Assembly: GCA_913057245.1 (NCBI GenBank)
Contig: CAJXNH010000028.1
Location: 1 to 43,742, forward strand
From: an uncultured Phaeodactylibacter sp.
Lineage (GTDB): Bacteria > Bacteroidota > Bacteroidia > Chitinophagales > Saprospiraceae
Reading direction: 5' to 3'
Length of the DNA: 43,742 nt
The notes under the pieces were generated by a model. The model did not search any database, was not told where the DNA came from, and saw only the letters and a program-made list of their open reading frames with translations. Of this stretch, positions 33,449 through 42,342 are shown in pieces. Within the stretch, counting starts at the first letter, position 1. Each line of letters begins with the position of its first letter. The position numbers and the translations under genes are program-made.

Positions 33449-34342
33449 TTAATCCAAAAACGCCTTATGAACGGCCAGCGGGCGGTCTGTAGCCAAAATA
33501 TCAGCGCCTGCTTTGTAGAGTTGGTGGTAAACGCGGTCGCCCTTTGCAGTAGCGCTTTGGTCAAGGTTGCCGATCGTTCCAATAATTACGGTGATACCGG
33601 CTTCTTTGAGCTGTCGGTAAAATGAGGCGGGCCGCTCCGTAAGGCCGGTAAAAGCCATAAGATTCTTAAGATTGAACGGGCCGTCAATATAACGCTTTAG
33701 CTCTTCCTCATTGCGGATATTGACCGAGATTCTGATCCGTGGGTCTTCCAGATAAGCCTTCAGCGCATCCTCATAGTTGTAGGTAATGACAGAGGCATAA
33801 TCAATCGCGCCCATATTTCTAACGGTTTCCACCACTTTTTCAATGGGCACCCCACGTTTCACATCAAGCGTAAGCTGATGCCCGCTGCCTGCCCAATGCA
33901 GGACCTCGTCCAAGCTTGGCGGATGGTAACGGGTAACGGTGCCATAGTCATCCTTTAGGAAAAGATCGTGAATTTCTGACCAAAGCGTTTCCTGTGCAGG
34001 TCCGCAGCCGGTGGTGGTCCGGTTCAGGGTATTATCATGGAGCAGGAAAAGGACGCTGTCGACAGACATATTCACATCACACTCCACAATAACTGGTGCT
34101 TGCTTAGCTACAAACTGAAAGGTCTCCAAGGCATTTTCCGGGTACCCCGCAATAAAGCGACCTCCTCTGTGTGCACTGATGAGCGGCCTGCTTATCGATT
34201 TATTAACTGAAGAAACTGAAGTGGAAGGAACACGCTGCTCGTAAGCAGCAATGAGTGGGTCGAACGAAGGATTCGACATTTTTTGCCCCCAAAGGGCAGG
34301 TGCGAGCAGGAATAGGCTCACACAGATAAAAAGTGTTTTCAT
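33449..34342 (-). CDS. Glycerophosphodiester phosphodiesterase
   Basis: A 297-residue exported protein with signal peptide (ending ALWGQ) and a GDPD domain from about residue 54. Catalytic and metal residues are present: His58 in SAHRGG, Glu87 and Asp89 in VECDV, and His102 in LLHDNTLNRTT. GDPD enzymes cleave glycerophosphodiesters into glycerol-3-phosphate and alcohol; here the enzyme would act in the periplasm or outer membrane. The domain has the usual length (about 240 residues). Confidence 0.93.
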   Translation of the reverse strand: MKTLFICVSLFLLAPALWGQKMSNPSFDPLIAAYEQRVPSTSVSSVNKSISRPLISAHRGGRFIAGYPENALETFQFVAKQAPVIVECDVNMSVDSVLFLLHDNTLNRTTTGCGPAQETLWSEIHDLFLKDDYGTVTRYHPPSLDEVLHWAGSGHQLTLDVKRGVPIEKVVETVRNMGAIDYASVITYNYEDALKAYLEDPRIRISVNIRNEEELKRYIDGPFNLKNLMAFTGLTERPASFYRQLKEAGITVIIGTIGNLDQSATAKGDRVYHQLYKAGADILATDRPLAVHKAFLD

Positions 34343-34413
34343 GCGTTGGGTTAGGTTTTTGTGCCTTTGCCAAGGTATTAACGGGCTTGTTGAGGGTTTT
34401 GTTTCAAAGGATT

Positions 34414-34456
34414 AAACAAAAAAAGCCAGTAGCCCGAATTTTCGAACTACTGGCTT
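34414..34456 (-). terminator. Terminator of the TonB-dependent receptor gene
   Basis: AAGCCAGTAG at 34423-34432 pairs with CTACTGGCTT at 34447-34456. The A-run to its left reads as a T-run on the minus strand, directly after the stem. It lies about 50 bp past the receptor stop codon. Confidence 0.8.
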
Positions 34457-34508
34457 AGGTTACCAACTAGAAAGCTATATCTAAAACCTTGAGAGGTTTA
34501 TAGATGCT

Positions 34509-37500
34509 TTAGTTGAAGATGTAACGCAGACCGACTTGCATCTGCCAGCGGGAAGAACGCAGGCCACCGTCATCCAGGTTGCCTTCCCAGGGGTCTTCAC
34601 CCTGAACCAGGTCTGGATTGATTGTGTACTCAGGCGTTGTTGTGGTACCCGGAGGGAACCCGAGGTTGTTCTGCAACTGAACGATGCCGTAGTTGTCAAA
34701 CCGAGGTCCGAAGCGAACGATACCCCATTCCGGGTTCAGCATATTCGTAAAGTTGAAGATATCAACGGAAAGCTGAAGCGTATTGCGTTTACCATTTGGC
34801 AGCTCAACGTAGAAATCCTGCAGGAAGCGGAGGTCCATCGTGAACTCGAAAGGCATAACGCCGGTATTCCGTTCTGCGTAGTCGCCGCGGAAATCGTTGA
34901 GTCCGTCGTTGTTAGAGATATAAGCGTCGAGCAGCTCCCACTGTTGTTCAGGAGTATAAGTAACACCGTCAATTTCTGTTTCAACGAGAGGAATCTGGTC
35001 GATAGATTCTGGGACGAAGAACAGTTCGTTATCGCTGAAGCCACCATCATCCACAAAGCGGAAGTTAGCTGCATCCACTACATATGAGAAGAAGCCTCCC
35101 GTCTGACCGTTGAAGTTCACAGACAGTTTGGATTTGCCACCGAAGCCACCTACGATTGGATAATCCAGCTCATAGGCAAACTGACCGATAACGCGATGGC
35201 CAGGAGCGAAGATAGAACGCTGGGCGTCAATGATCGTGTTACGGCCCTGTGGGTTGTGATAACCACGCCACTGAGAGCTGTTCTGAGAAGAAGTACCGTC
35301 AAATGCGGAGAATGCATCACCATAAGAGTAAGACAGCATACCGCTGAAGCCATTGGTGAATGGCTTGGTCAGGCTGGCTACAAAGTTGTAGCTGTATCCT
35401 TCGTCCGTATTGCTAGCCAGGTAGATACCGGTGTAAGTAGGGTCGACTACATCGTCGCCAAAACCAGCGGAAACACCTTTGAACAATGGGCGCTCATCAG
35501 GACCGGCACCAGTTAGGTTACGCTCAGCCGGCTTCAGTTGGAAGTTCTGGTAACGTACGTAGTTGATATTCTGGGAGAAGATACCTTCGAGGGTACCCAC
35601 AAGCCCCCAGGGGAGCTTCTGGTCAACAGCAAGGTTGAGTTTCATGACCTGTGGCAGTTTGAAGTCCTCTGCGAAGAGGTCAATTTGCCCGGAAGGTGCA
35701 GGGTTTTCAGTATCAACTTGCAGGATTGGTGTGCCATCGTCTTCGAAGCCAACAGGCTGACGCTGAATATCAGGAATAAACGCTACGTTATTGCGCTCTA
35801 CACCACCAACATTCAGGCCGTAGTTGTTGAATGCACCACCTGGCCATACCAAAGGAATACGGGAAGTAAAGATACCAATACCACCACGTACCTGCGTTTT
35901 GTTTTTGCCGGTTGGATCCCAGTTGAAGCTAAAGCGAGGTGCAAACGCCACCTGCGTACCAATGAAGGAACCGGTACGGGCACCGCGAAGGTCATAGCCC
36001 TGAGCTTCGATCAGTGGAATCGTTTCGTTGTTAAACTGATTGTTCAAAGGGATATCAGTTGGCCAAATTGGCAAATCAACACGAAGGCCACCGGTAAGTT
36101 TCAGGCGGCTGTTCACCTGGTACTCATCTTGTACGTAAAAACCAAGCAGCATTTGCTCGAAAGCTGCAATGGCATCAGACTCATCACCAGCTACATTATC
36201 AACCTGAGAGAAGGAGCGGGAGAACTCTGTTGCGGGTGCTCCGTCCAGAAACTGATCAAGACCAGTAATCAGGTTGCCATCATCATCTTCGTCGTTCAGC
36301 CACTCGTAGTAGCCATAGTTTTCACGAATGAAGAGGTTAGCAGCATTGAAATACTCAAAGTTGACACCAAAGAGGGCAGAATGCTTGCCTTTATAGAAGG
36401 TAAGATCGTTGTTAATGGTGATCACATCCTGATCCAGGCGGTTAGCGGTAGAGAAACGCTCCGCGCCCAGGGTGATGGATCCAAATCCATCTTCAATGGA
36501 TACGGAAGGAAACTGCTGACCAAACGGGTCACGGTCATCACGTACGATTGTCGCCCCAACTGTCAGTTTGTTCGCCCAGCTGTTGTTGAATACAGAGTTC
36601 AACTCCAGAGCAGAAGAATTTACAGAAGAAACGAAGTACTCAGAACCATTGATGAACCCGATAGAGGTGTTTCCGGAACGGCGTGCCTCCAGGTTTTCAG
36701 CGGTACGGTAAGAGTGGCGGAAGCTCAGTCTGTGCTTCTGATTGATGTTCCAGTCCAGTTTACCAAGAACGAAATCACCATTCAGGAAAGCAGTATTATC
36801 AGCGTAGGAGCCTGCGTCGTAACCGTAACGCTCCTGAAACAGGTTAGCCAGATTATCAATACCCTGTGCATCAAGAGTACCGTTGTAAGAGTCTACGTTG
36901 AATGGCTGTGGCGTCTCATCGCGCTGCAGTTCAGCGTTCACGAAGAAGAAGAGCTTGTTCTTCACGATTGGTCCACCGAGGCGGAAACCGTAGGTCTGAG
37001 CCGAGAAGTTAGCCAGCTCTCCGCGGTCCTCACCACCAGGCATGGTACCTGCAAGTGATTCGTTACGCATGAAGTAGTAGGCAGAGCCTTCGAAATCGTT
37101 TGTACCAGAACGGGTTACGGCGTTGATCGCACCACCGGCAAAACCAGACTGACGGATGTCGAAAGGTGCTACAGAAATGGTGAATTGCTCGATCGCATCG
37201 AGAGAAATTGGCGAAACACCTGTCTGACCGCCATTCGTACCAGAGCCGGCCAAACCAAATGCATCGTTGTTTACTGCACCATCAAAGTAAATGGTGTTGA
37301 ATCGGTTGTTCTGACCAGCAAGCGAGATGGAGAAACCATCACCGCCTTCGTCGATGTTTGCCAAAGGGTTAAGACGGGCAAAGTCAGCGATGGAACGGGA
37401 AATCGTTGGTACATCGTTGATCAGGCGCTCATCTACTACCGTTTTTTGGCCATCTGCGTTACCGTCAAAGATGTCGTTGCGGTTGGCAACTACCTCTATG

Positions 37501-37865
37501 CCGTCGATCTCGTAAGCCGTTTCCTGCAGTACAGCATTAAACTGGAAAGTCTGGCCGAGAGACAGGTAGACGTTTTCCTTAACCAGCTCCTGATAACCCG
37601 TATAGGTTATCTTGATCAGGTAAGGACCACCTACACGCATACTGGGAATACGGTACAGGCCATTTACGTTGGTTGCCGCACCGTAAGTGGTTCCGGAAGG
37701 CTGGTGTACCGCAAGAACGTTTGCGCCGATCAGCGACTCACCGGAAGGATCTGTCACCTGGCCCTGAAGACCGGATGTCGTCACACCCTGTGCCATAGAG
37801 GCTGTGCTGAAGACCAGCATCAGCGCCAAAGCGCCAAGGGCTCGCATAAGGTTTGTAAAGCTCAT
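34509..37865 (-). CDS. Oar-like TonB-dependent outer-membrane receptor
   Basis: The ATG at 37865 (MSFTNLMRALGALALMLVFS) is preferred; an in-frame ATG at 37928 gives a poor signal. The 1118-residue protein has a signal peptide (to about 26), a carboxypeptidase-regulatory-like domain (about 30-110; LQGQVTDPSGESLIGANVLA, YRIPSMRVGGPYLIKITYTG), a plug domain (about 125-240) and a long beta-barrel. The segment ISLDAIEQFTISVAPFDIRQ, followed by GFAGGAINAVTRSGTNDFEG, is typical of the Oar family of Myxococcus and Bacteroidota. Oar in Myxococcus affects adhesion and signalling, but the ligand here is unknown. It ends in a beta-signal-like LRYIFN. It is divergent from the cupredoxin gene. Confidence 0.94.
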   Translation of the reverse strand: MSFTNLMRALGALALMLVFSTASMAQGVTTSGLQGQVTDPSGESLIGANVLAVHQPSGTTYGAATNVNGLYRIPSMRVGGPYLIKITYTGYQELVKENVYLSLGQTFQFNAVLQETAYEIDGIEVVANRNDIFDGNADGQKTVVDERLINDVPTISRSIADFARLNPLANIDEGGDGFSISLAGQNNRFNTIYFDGAVNNDAFGLAGSGTNGGQTGVSPISLDAIEQFTISVAPFDIRQSGFAGGAINAVTRSGTNDFEGSAYYFMRNESLAGTMPGGEDRGELANFSAQTYGFRLGGPIVKNKLFFFVNAELQRDETPQPFNVDSYNGTLDAQGIDNLANLFQERYGYDAGSYADNTAFLNGDFVLGKLDWNINQKHRLSFRHSYRTAENLEARRSGNTSIGFINGSEYFVSSVNSSALELNSVFNNSWANKLTVGATIVRDDRDPFGQQFPSVSIEDGFGSITLGAERFSTANRLDQDVITINNDLTFYKGKHSALFGVNFEYFNAANLFIRENYGYYEWLNDEDDDGNLITGLDQFLDGAPATEFSRSFSQVDNVAGDESDAIAAFEQMLLGFYVQDEYQVNSRLKLTGGLRVDLPIWPTDIPLNNQFNNETIPLIEAQGYDLRGARTGSFIGTQVAFAPRFSFNWDPTGKNKTQVRGGIGIFTSRIPLVWPGGAFNNYGLNVGGVERNNVAFIPDIQRQPVGFEDDGTPILQVDTENPAPSGQIDLFAEDFKLPQVMKLNLAVDQKLPWGLVGTLEGIFSQNINYVRYQNFQLKPAERNLTGAGPDERPLFKGVSAGFGDDVVDPTYTGIYLASNTDEGYSYNFVASLTKPFTNGFSGMLSYSYGDAFSAFDGTSSQNSSQWRGYHNPQGRNTIIDAQRSIFAPGHRVIGQFAYELDYPIVGGFGGKSKLSVNFNGQTGGFFSYVVDAANFRFVDDGGFSDNELFFVPESIDQIPLVETEIDGVTYTPEQQWELLDAYISNNDGLNDFRGDYAERNTGVMPFEFTMDLRFLQDFYVELPNGKRNTLQLSVDIFNFTNMLNPEWGIVRFGPRFDNYGIVQLQNNLGFPPGTTTTPEYTINPDLVQGEDPWEGNLDDGGLRSSRWQMQVGLRYIFN

Positions 37866-37974
37866 AAAACTAGCGTTTTTGATGATTGATAAGGAGTTAT
37901 TTCCTAAAATCGCCGCTAATTTAAGCACCTTATGTTAAGGGTGTGTTAACTTTTGTCGGCAAACTACCTCAAAA

Positions 37975-37992
37975 ACAAGTAGGGAAACTTGT
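37975..37992. promoter_or_regulatory. Operator-like dyad between divergent envelope genes
   Basis: ACAAGT (37975-37980), a 6-nt spacer and ACTTGT (37987-37992) form a perfect 18-bp dyad. It lies in the 318-bp gap between the TonB receptor (minus) and the cupredoxin gene (plus). The rest of the gap is AT-rich and without a gene. Chance cannot be excluded. Confidence 0.3.
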
Positions 37993-38139
37993 GATTTAGA
38001 ATATTTTTTTAATAATAAGGGCCTTTGCACAGTATTTCTTGAATTCACCCGCCGGGAATACAATTTTATACCGAAACATTTCAAACAGACTTAACGCAAA
38101 GTTTTTTATCACCTTTCGGCCATTTGCCTCCTTTTCCCC

Positions 38140-38147
38140 TATTTTTG
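38140..38147 (+). promoter_or_regulatory. Candidate -7 element of the cupredoxin gene
   Basis: TATTTTTG matches TAnnTTTG and lies 36 bp before the ATG at 38184. TTTG at 38123-38126 is only 13 nt upstream, closer than the usual -33 spacing. Confidence 0.4.
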
Positions 38148-38183
38148 TGCTGCACTCAGTCAAATCAAAAAATATTCCGATTT

Positions 38184-40847
38184 ATGAAAAGAATGCTAAC
38201 ACTTTCCCTCCTGCTCACTGCGCTTTCGTGGTGCGTGCAGGCCCAACAGAACTTTGCCGTCGATGTGCAAAGCAACTTTTACAGCCCTGAAAACCTGACC
38301 ATCAGCGTAGGGGATACCGTTACCTGGACTAACCTCAACGGCTTCCATAATGTAAACGGCGACCAATCGGTCTATCCGGACAATCCGGAAAGCTTCAGCA
38401 ACGGCAACGCCAGCTCCAGCGCCTGGACTTTCCAATATGTCTTTACCATCCCCGGGACTTACACCTATCAGTGTGACCCGCACGCGGGGCTGGGCATGGT
38501 GGGTACGGTCACCGTGGAAAGTGCACCTGCCGGCAACCCTGCGCTTATCCTGACCTCAGTATATGACGGCCCCCTGCCCGGTGGCCTGCCGAAAGGCATT
38601 GAGGTCTACGCCACTGCTGATATTGCCGACCTGAGTGCCTATGGTGTGGGCTCTGCCAACAACGGTGGTGGTACGGATGGTGAAGAATACACCTTCCCGG
38701 CCGTCAGCGCTTCCGAAGGCCAATACCTTTACCTCACAAGTGGGGACGATATGGCCTTCCAGGAATTCTTCGGCTTTGCCCCGGATTTCACAGATGAAAG
38801 CGGCGCTGTCAATATCAACGGCGACGACGCCATCGAACTTTTCTTTGAAGGCAACGTCATTGATGTCTTCGGCGATATCAACGTGGATGGCACCGGTGCA
38901 GCCTGGGAATACCAGGATGGCTGGGCTTACCGGGTCAACGGTACCGGGCCGGATGGCAGTACTTTTGTGCTCGGCAACTGGTCTTTCAGCGGCCCCAATG
39001 CGCTGGACGATGAGGCAACCAATACCGGTGCGGCTGTTCCCGTACCGGTTGGTACCTACAGCCCAAGTGGTACAGCTATGATTTCCGCCAATAATGATGT
39101 CGTGACTACCGATTTTGAAACCGGTATCACCATTGATATCCTGGCCAATGACCAAACGCCTAACCCACTGACTTCCGTGGAACTGACGACCGGCGCTAAT
39201 ACCAATGGCACCGCTGTGCTCAACGCAGATAATCAGGTGGATTACGCTCCGGATGCCGGTTTCTGTGGCGAGGCGACTTTTGACTATGAGATTTGCGATG
39301 CGGAAGGCTGTTCCTCCGCAACCGTTACGGTGAATGTGCTTTGCCCGGTGGATTTCCCGGAGTACCCCATTGGTACGGTGACCACCACTGATGCGGATGG
39401 CGCTGCCGATTCTCTTGGTGTGACCTGCGCCCTGCGTGGCGTGGTGCACGGCGTGAACCTCCGCCCGGATGGTCTGCAGTTTACTATCATCGATGAGGCA
39501 GGAGATGGCATCGGCGTATTTAGTGGCAATCAAAACTTTGGTTACACGGTCACCGAAGGTGATCAGGTACTGGTGGAAGGTGCGATCGATCAGTTCAATG
39601 GTTTGATACAAATTGAAGTAGAGAACGTCACTTTTATTTCAGCTGATAATGCCCTGGAAACCCCCGATATCATTACTGCACTTGGCGAAGCAACCGAGTC
39701 ACAGCTCGTCACGATTGAGAATGTTACCCTGGTTGACCCCGCTGCATGGGGAGATGGCTTCTCCGGCTTCAACGTAGAGGTTACCGATGGCACCAATACC
39801 ATCACCGTGCGCATTGATAATGATGTGGATCTTTTCGATTTGCCAGCGCCAACCGGTACCTTCAATGTGACGGGTATTGGCGGGCAGTTTGACAGCAGCT
39901 CGCCTTTTGATGAGGGCTACCAGTTGCTGCCCCGCTATATGGCAGATATTGACCCTTATGACTCGGGCAGTGGTGGATCAGACTTCCCGCCCTACAGCAT
40001 TGGCACGGTGACTACTGTAGATAGTGATGGTGTGGCCGACTCTTTAGGCGTTGCCTGTGAATTACAGGGCATTGTATATGGTGTTAATCTGCGTGGTAAC
40101 GGGCTGCAATTTACCCTCATTGATGCAACCGGCGAAGGTATTGGCGTTTTCAGTGCCAGCGAGGACTTTGGCTATACCGTTACCGAGGGCGATGAGTTGG
40201 TGGTACGGGGTACCATCGATCAGTTCAATGGCTTAACGCAAATTGCATTGGAAGAGCTGGAGGTGGTGAGTACCGGCAACAGTCTGCTGGATCCGGATGA
40301 GGTATCAGTACTTGATGAAACGACGGAGTCCAGCCTGGTTGTCTTGTCGAGCGTAACTTTGGTAGACCCTGCTGCATGGGATGACTCGGGCGCTTCCTTT
40401 AATGTGGAAGTGACCGATGGGACAAACACCTTCACCGTACGTGTAGACAACAATACGACTCTGGCGGGAACCACCTCCCCTGACAACGCATTGTTGTCGA
40501 TTACCGGCATCGGTGGTCAGTTTGACTCCGACAGCCCGTTTGATGAGGGCTATCAGATTATTCCCCGCTACCTGGAGGACGTGCAGTTCATCGATAATAC
40601 GGTGGATCAGCAACTCGGGCAGCAGGTGAAGGTCTTCCCGAACCCTGCACAAGGTATAGTAGTACTGGAGACAACAGTAGATGTTGAACAGGTCACGCTT
40701 TTCAATGCGCTTGGTCAGCCGGTGCAGCAATTGCGCAACCTTTATGGTACGCATACGCTCAACCTCAGCCAACTGCCAGCGGGCCTCTATAACGTAGTGT
40801 TCCGCAATGGGCAGCATATCTGGACAGAGCCACTGATGATTAAGTAA
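38184..40847 (+). CDS. Secreted cupredoxin, LTD-like and duplicated OB-fold protein with T9SS sorting domain
   Basis: The ATG at 38184 starts a signal peptide (MKRMLTLSLLLTALSWCVQA); an upstream ATG at 38124 is rejected. Domains in order: a plastocyanin-like domain (about 22-112) with all type-1 copper ligands (His55, Cys97, His100, Met105 in QCDPHAGLGM); a lamin-tail-like region (about 117-295); a cadherin/Ig-like domain (about 300-388, ITIDILANDQTPN); two tandem copies of an OB-fold-like unit (391-590 and 601-800); and a T9SS type A sorting domain (about 815-887: VKVFPNPAQG, LFNALGQPV, LPAGLYNVVF). It should be exported by T9SS and attached at the cell surface. The copper site suggests electron transfer or copper binding; the substrate is unknown. 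Confidence 0.93.
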   Translation: MKRMLTLSLLLTALSWCVQAQQNFAVDVQSNFYSPENLTISVGDTVTWTNLNGFHNVNGDQSVYPDNPESFSNGNASSSAWTFQYVFTIPGTYTYQCDPHAGLGMVGTVTVESAPAGNPALILTSVYDGPLPGGLPKGIEVYATADIADLSAYGVGSANNGGGTDGEEYTFPAVSASEGQYLYLTSGDDMAFQEFFGFAPDFTDESGAVNINGDDAIELFFEGNVIDVFGDINVDGTGAAWEYQDGWAYRVNGTGPDGSTFVLGNWSFSGPNALDDEATNTGAAVPVPVGTYSPSGTAMISANNDVVTTDFETGITIDILANDQTPNPLTSVELTTGANTNGTAVLNADNQVDYAPDAGFCGEATFDYEICDAEGCSSATVTVNVLCPVDFPEYPIGTVTTTDADGAADSLGVTCALRGVVHGVNLRPDGLQFTIIDEAGDGIGVFSGNQNFGYTVTEGDQVLVEGAIDQFNGLIQIEVENVTFISADNALETPDIITALGEATESQLVTIENVTLVDPAAWGDGFSGFNVEVTDGTNTITVRIDNDVDLFDLPAPTGTFNVTGIGGQFDSSSPFDEGYQLLPRYMADIDPYDSGSGGSDFPPYSIGTVTTVDSDGVADSLGVACELQGIVYGVNLRGNGLQFTLIDATGEGIGVFSASEDFGYTVTEGDELVVRGTIDQFNGLTQIALEELEVVSTGNSLLDPDEVSVLDETTESSLVVLSSVTLVDPAAWDDSGASFNVEVTDGTNTFTVRVDNNTTLAGTTSPDNALLSITGIGGQFDSDSPFDEGYQIIPRYLEDVQFIDNTVDQQLGQQVKVFPNPAQGIVVLETTVDVEQVTLFNALGQPVQQLRNLYGTHTLNLSQLPAGLYNVVFRNGQHIWTEPLMIK
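39354..40584 (+). repeat. In-gene tandem duplication, unit 630 bp (210 residues)
   Basis: The two OB-fold-like units of the cupredoxin protein start at 39354 and 39984, exactly 630 bp apart. They share IGTVTT, ADSLGV, FGYTVTEGD, IDQFNGL, VTLVDPAAW, FNVEVTDGTNT and ITGIGGQFDS or VTGIGGQFDS. By eye about 60% of residues agree, so the duplication is not very recent. Confidence 0.8.
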
Positions 40848-40854
40848 AAAACCA

Positions 40855-40887
40855 CAAGGCGGGCCTGTTACCAGTGCCCGCCTTGTT
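40855..40887. terminator. Hairpin after the cupredoxin gene
   Basis: ACAAGGCGGGC at 40855-40865 is perfectly complementary to GCCCGCCTTGT at 40877-40887. Only two T residues follow, so it is a moderate terminator at best. It sits 12 bp before the patatin start codon. Confidence 0.6.
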
Positions 40888-40898
40888 AATCTTCCAAC

Positions 40899-41690
40899 AT
40901 GGAAAAACCATATCAACTGGGGATTGCCCTTTCCGGAGGTGGCGCACGGGGTATTGCACACATCGGTGTGCTTCAGGCCTTAGAAGACCACGGCATCAAG
41001 CCGGATGTCCTCTCGGGTACCAGTGCCGGAGCTATTGTAGCCGCGCTCTATGCATCTGGCAAATCACCAGTTGAAATACTGGCACTGGTTAAGGAAGCCA
41101 GCTTGTTCAAGTTTTTCAAAGTCGGGCTGCCCTACGCCGGGCTGACCAAACACACCTACCTAAAGGAACGTCTGCAGGAAACGATTGCTGAAGATCGCTT
41201 TGAGGCGCTAAACATTCCCTGCTATATCGCTATTTCAAACCTGAATTCGGGGGCCTGCGAAATCCGGAGCAGTGGGCCGCTTTTCGATGTGGTCGCCGCT
41301 TCTTCTGCCATCCCGCTCATCTTCCAGCCAGTGGAAATCGACGGGCAGCAGTATGTGGATGGGGGGCTGTTGGAAAACATGCCCGTGGCTGCCATCCGCG
41401 ATCAGGCTGAATTCGTACTGGGTGTTAATGTCATGCCCACCCTGCTTGCCGGAAAGAAAGATGTGAAAAACGTATTTGGCATCGCTCAGCGCTGCTTCGA
41501 TCTGTCGATTTTGGCCAACACCCAGCCCAGTATCGACCTCTGCGATTTGCTGGTGGAACCGGAAGGCATCCGGAAGTACACTATTCTGCACCTGAATAAA
41601 TACCAGGAAATACACGATATCGGCTATGCGGCGATGAAAGCGAAAATGCCCGAACTGCAGGCTGCATTATCTGCTAAAAGCACTAGTTGA
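40899..41690 (+). CDS. Patatin-like phospholipase (RssA-type)
   Basis: A 263-residue patatin-family lipid acyl hydrolase. The oxyanion motif SGGGARG is at residues 12-18, the nucleophile Ser42 is in GTSAG (40-44), and the catalytic Asp154 is in YVDGG, giving the Ser-Asp dyad. There is no signal peptide or transmembrane span, so it is probably cytoplasmic and acts at the inner membrane. Its stop overlaps the convergent phosphoribosyltransferase gene by 8 bp. The substrate is not known. Confidence 0.93.
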   Translation: MEKPYQLGIALSGGGARGIAHIGVLQALEDHGIKPDVLSGTSAGAIVAALYASGKSPVEILALVKEASLFKFFKVGLPYAGLTKHTYLKERLQETIAEDRFEALNIPCYIAISNLNSGACEIRSSGPLFDVVAASSAIPLIFQPVEIDGQQYVDGGLLENMPVAAIRDQAEFVLGVNVMPTLLAGKKDVKNVFGIAQRCFDLSILANTQPSIDLCDLLVEPEGIRKYTILHLNKYQEIHDIGYAAMKAKMPELQAALSAKSTS

Positions 41691-42189
41691 GAAATACCGA
41701 TTGTTCGTTCACATCCCGGATCTGAACGTCAATGTCTTCCATGAGTGTTGTGGCCAGGGAAAGGCCCACATAGTCCACCCGTATTGGGAAAGTCTTGTGC
41801 GTCCGGTCTATCAGTACGGCGACCTCCACCTTTTTGGGGAGTACGGTCATGAGTGGCTGGGCAGCGTAAAAAATGGTGCGCCCGGTATTGGCCACATCAT
41901 CCACAATAATGATGGTTTTACCCTCCAGTTCCGGGGCGGGCATTTCCAGGTTGATGCCATCTTTGAGCGGGGCGGCAGGATTGAGCCGGATGCGGGTGAG
42001 CGTGATGTGCTGATCAGTAATGTTGAGCAAAGCCTGCATCAGCATCTGCGCGAACTCCATGCCGTTATTATTGATACCCGCCAGAATGAGCTCCGGTTCT
42101 TCGTAGTTGTCTTCCAGTATTTCTATAGCGAGGCGCTTAATCTTCTGTTGAATCTGACTGTGGTTGAGTATCTTCATTGTGGTCGGCAT
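41683..42189 (-). CDS. Phosphoribosyltransferase, PyrR-like
   Basis: A 168-residue type I PRTase with the PRPP-binding motif TIIIVDDVANTGRTI (residues 92-106) and the earlier ILAGINNNGMEFAQ segment (about 35-48) that binds pyrophosphate. Size and layout resemble PyrR/uracil PRTase-like proteins, but the base or regulatory role cannot be told from the sequence. MPTTM offers two starts; the second ATG at 42177 is also possible. The end overlaps the patatin gene by 8 bp. Confidence 0.9.
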   Translation of the reverse strand: MPTTMKILNHSQIQQKIKRLAIEILEDNYEEPELILAGINNNGMEFAQMLMQALLNITDQHITLTRIRLNPAAPLKDGINLEMPAPELEGKTIIIVDDVANTGRTIFYAAQPLMTVLPKKVEVAVLIDRTHKTFPIRVDYVGLSLATTLMEDIDVQIRDVNEQSVFLN

Positions 42190-42210
42190 TTAATTACGCT
42201 ATGCGTCCCT

Positions 42211-42218
42211 CAAAATTA
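42211..42218 (-). promoter_or_regulatory. Candidate -7 element of the phosphoribosyltransferase gene
   Basis: Read on the minus strand this is TAATTTTG, which fits TAnnTTTG, 22 bp upstream of the start at 42189. Motif only. Confidence 0.35.
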
Positions 42219-42342
42219 GTGAAATACGCCGCAATCTGCCAGACTGCGTCTCACTTTTTAGTAAAGAACCGGAAATATGGCTTATATTTCCGCAGGGATA
42301 CCTTATTTTAGCGAAAATTCGCTGAGCAAAGATAATAAGTAT

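Noticed and set aside
35538..37058. 506-codon open frame on the plus strand
   Set aside because: It lies antisense to the TonB-dependent receptor, which has clear domains; its product looks like a shadow translation without motifs.
38556..39611. 351-codon frame on the minus strand
   Set aside because: It runs antisense to the cupredoxin/T9SS gene; no recognisable protein features.
39354..40584. The 630-bp periodicity as a mobile or CRISPR-like repeat
   Set aside because: It is in frame within one gene and corresponds to two protein domains of about 60% identity.
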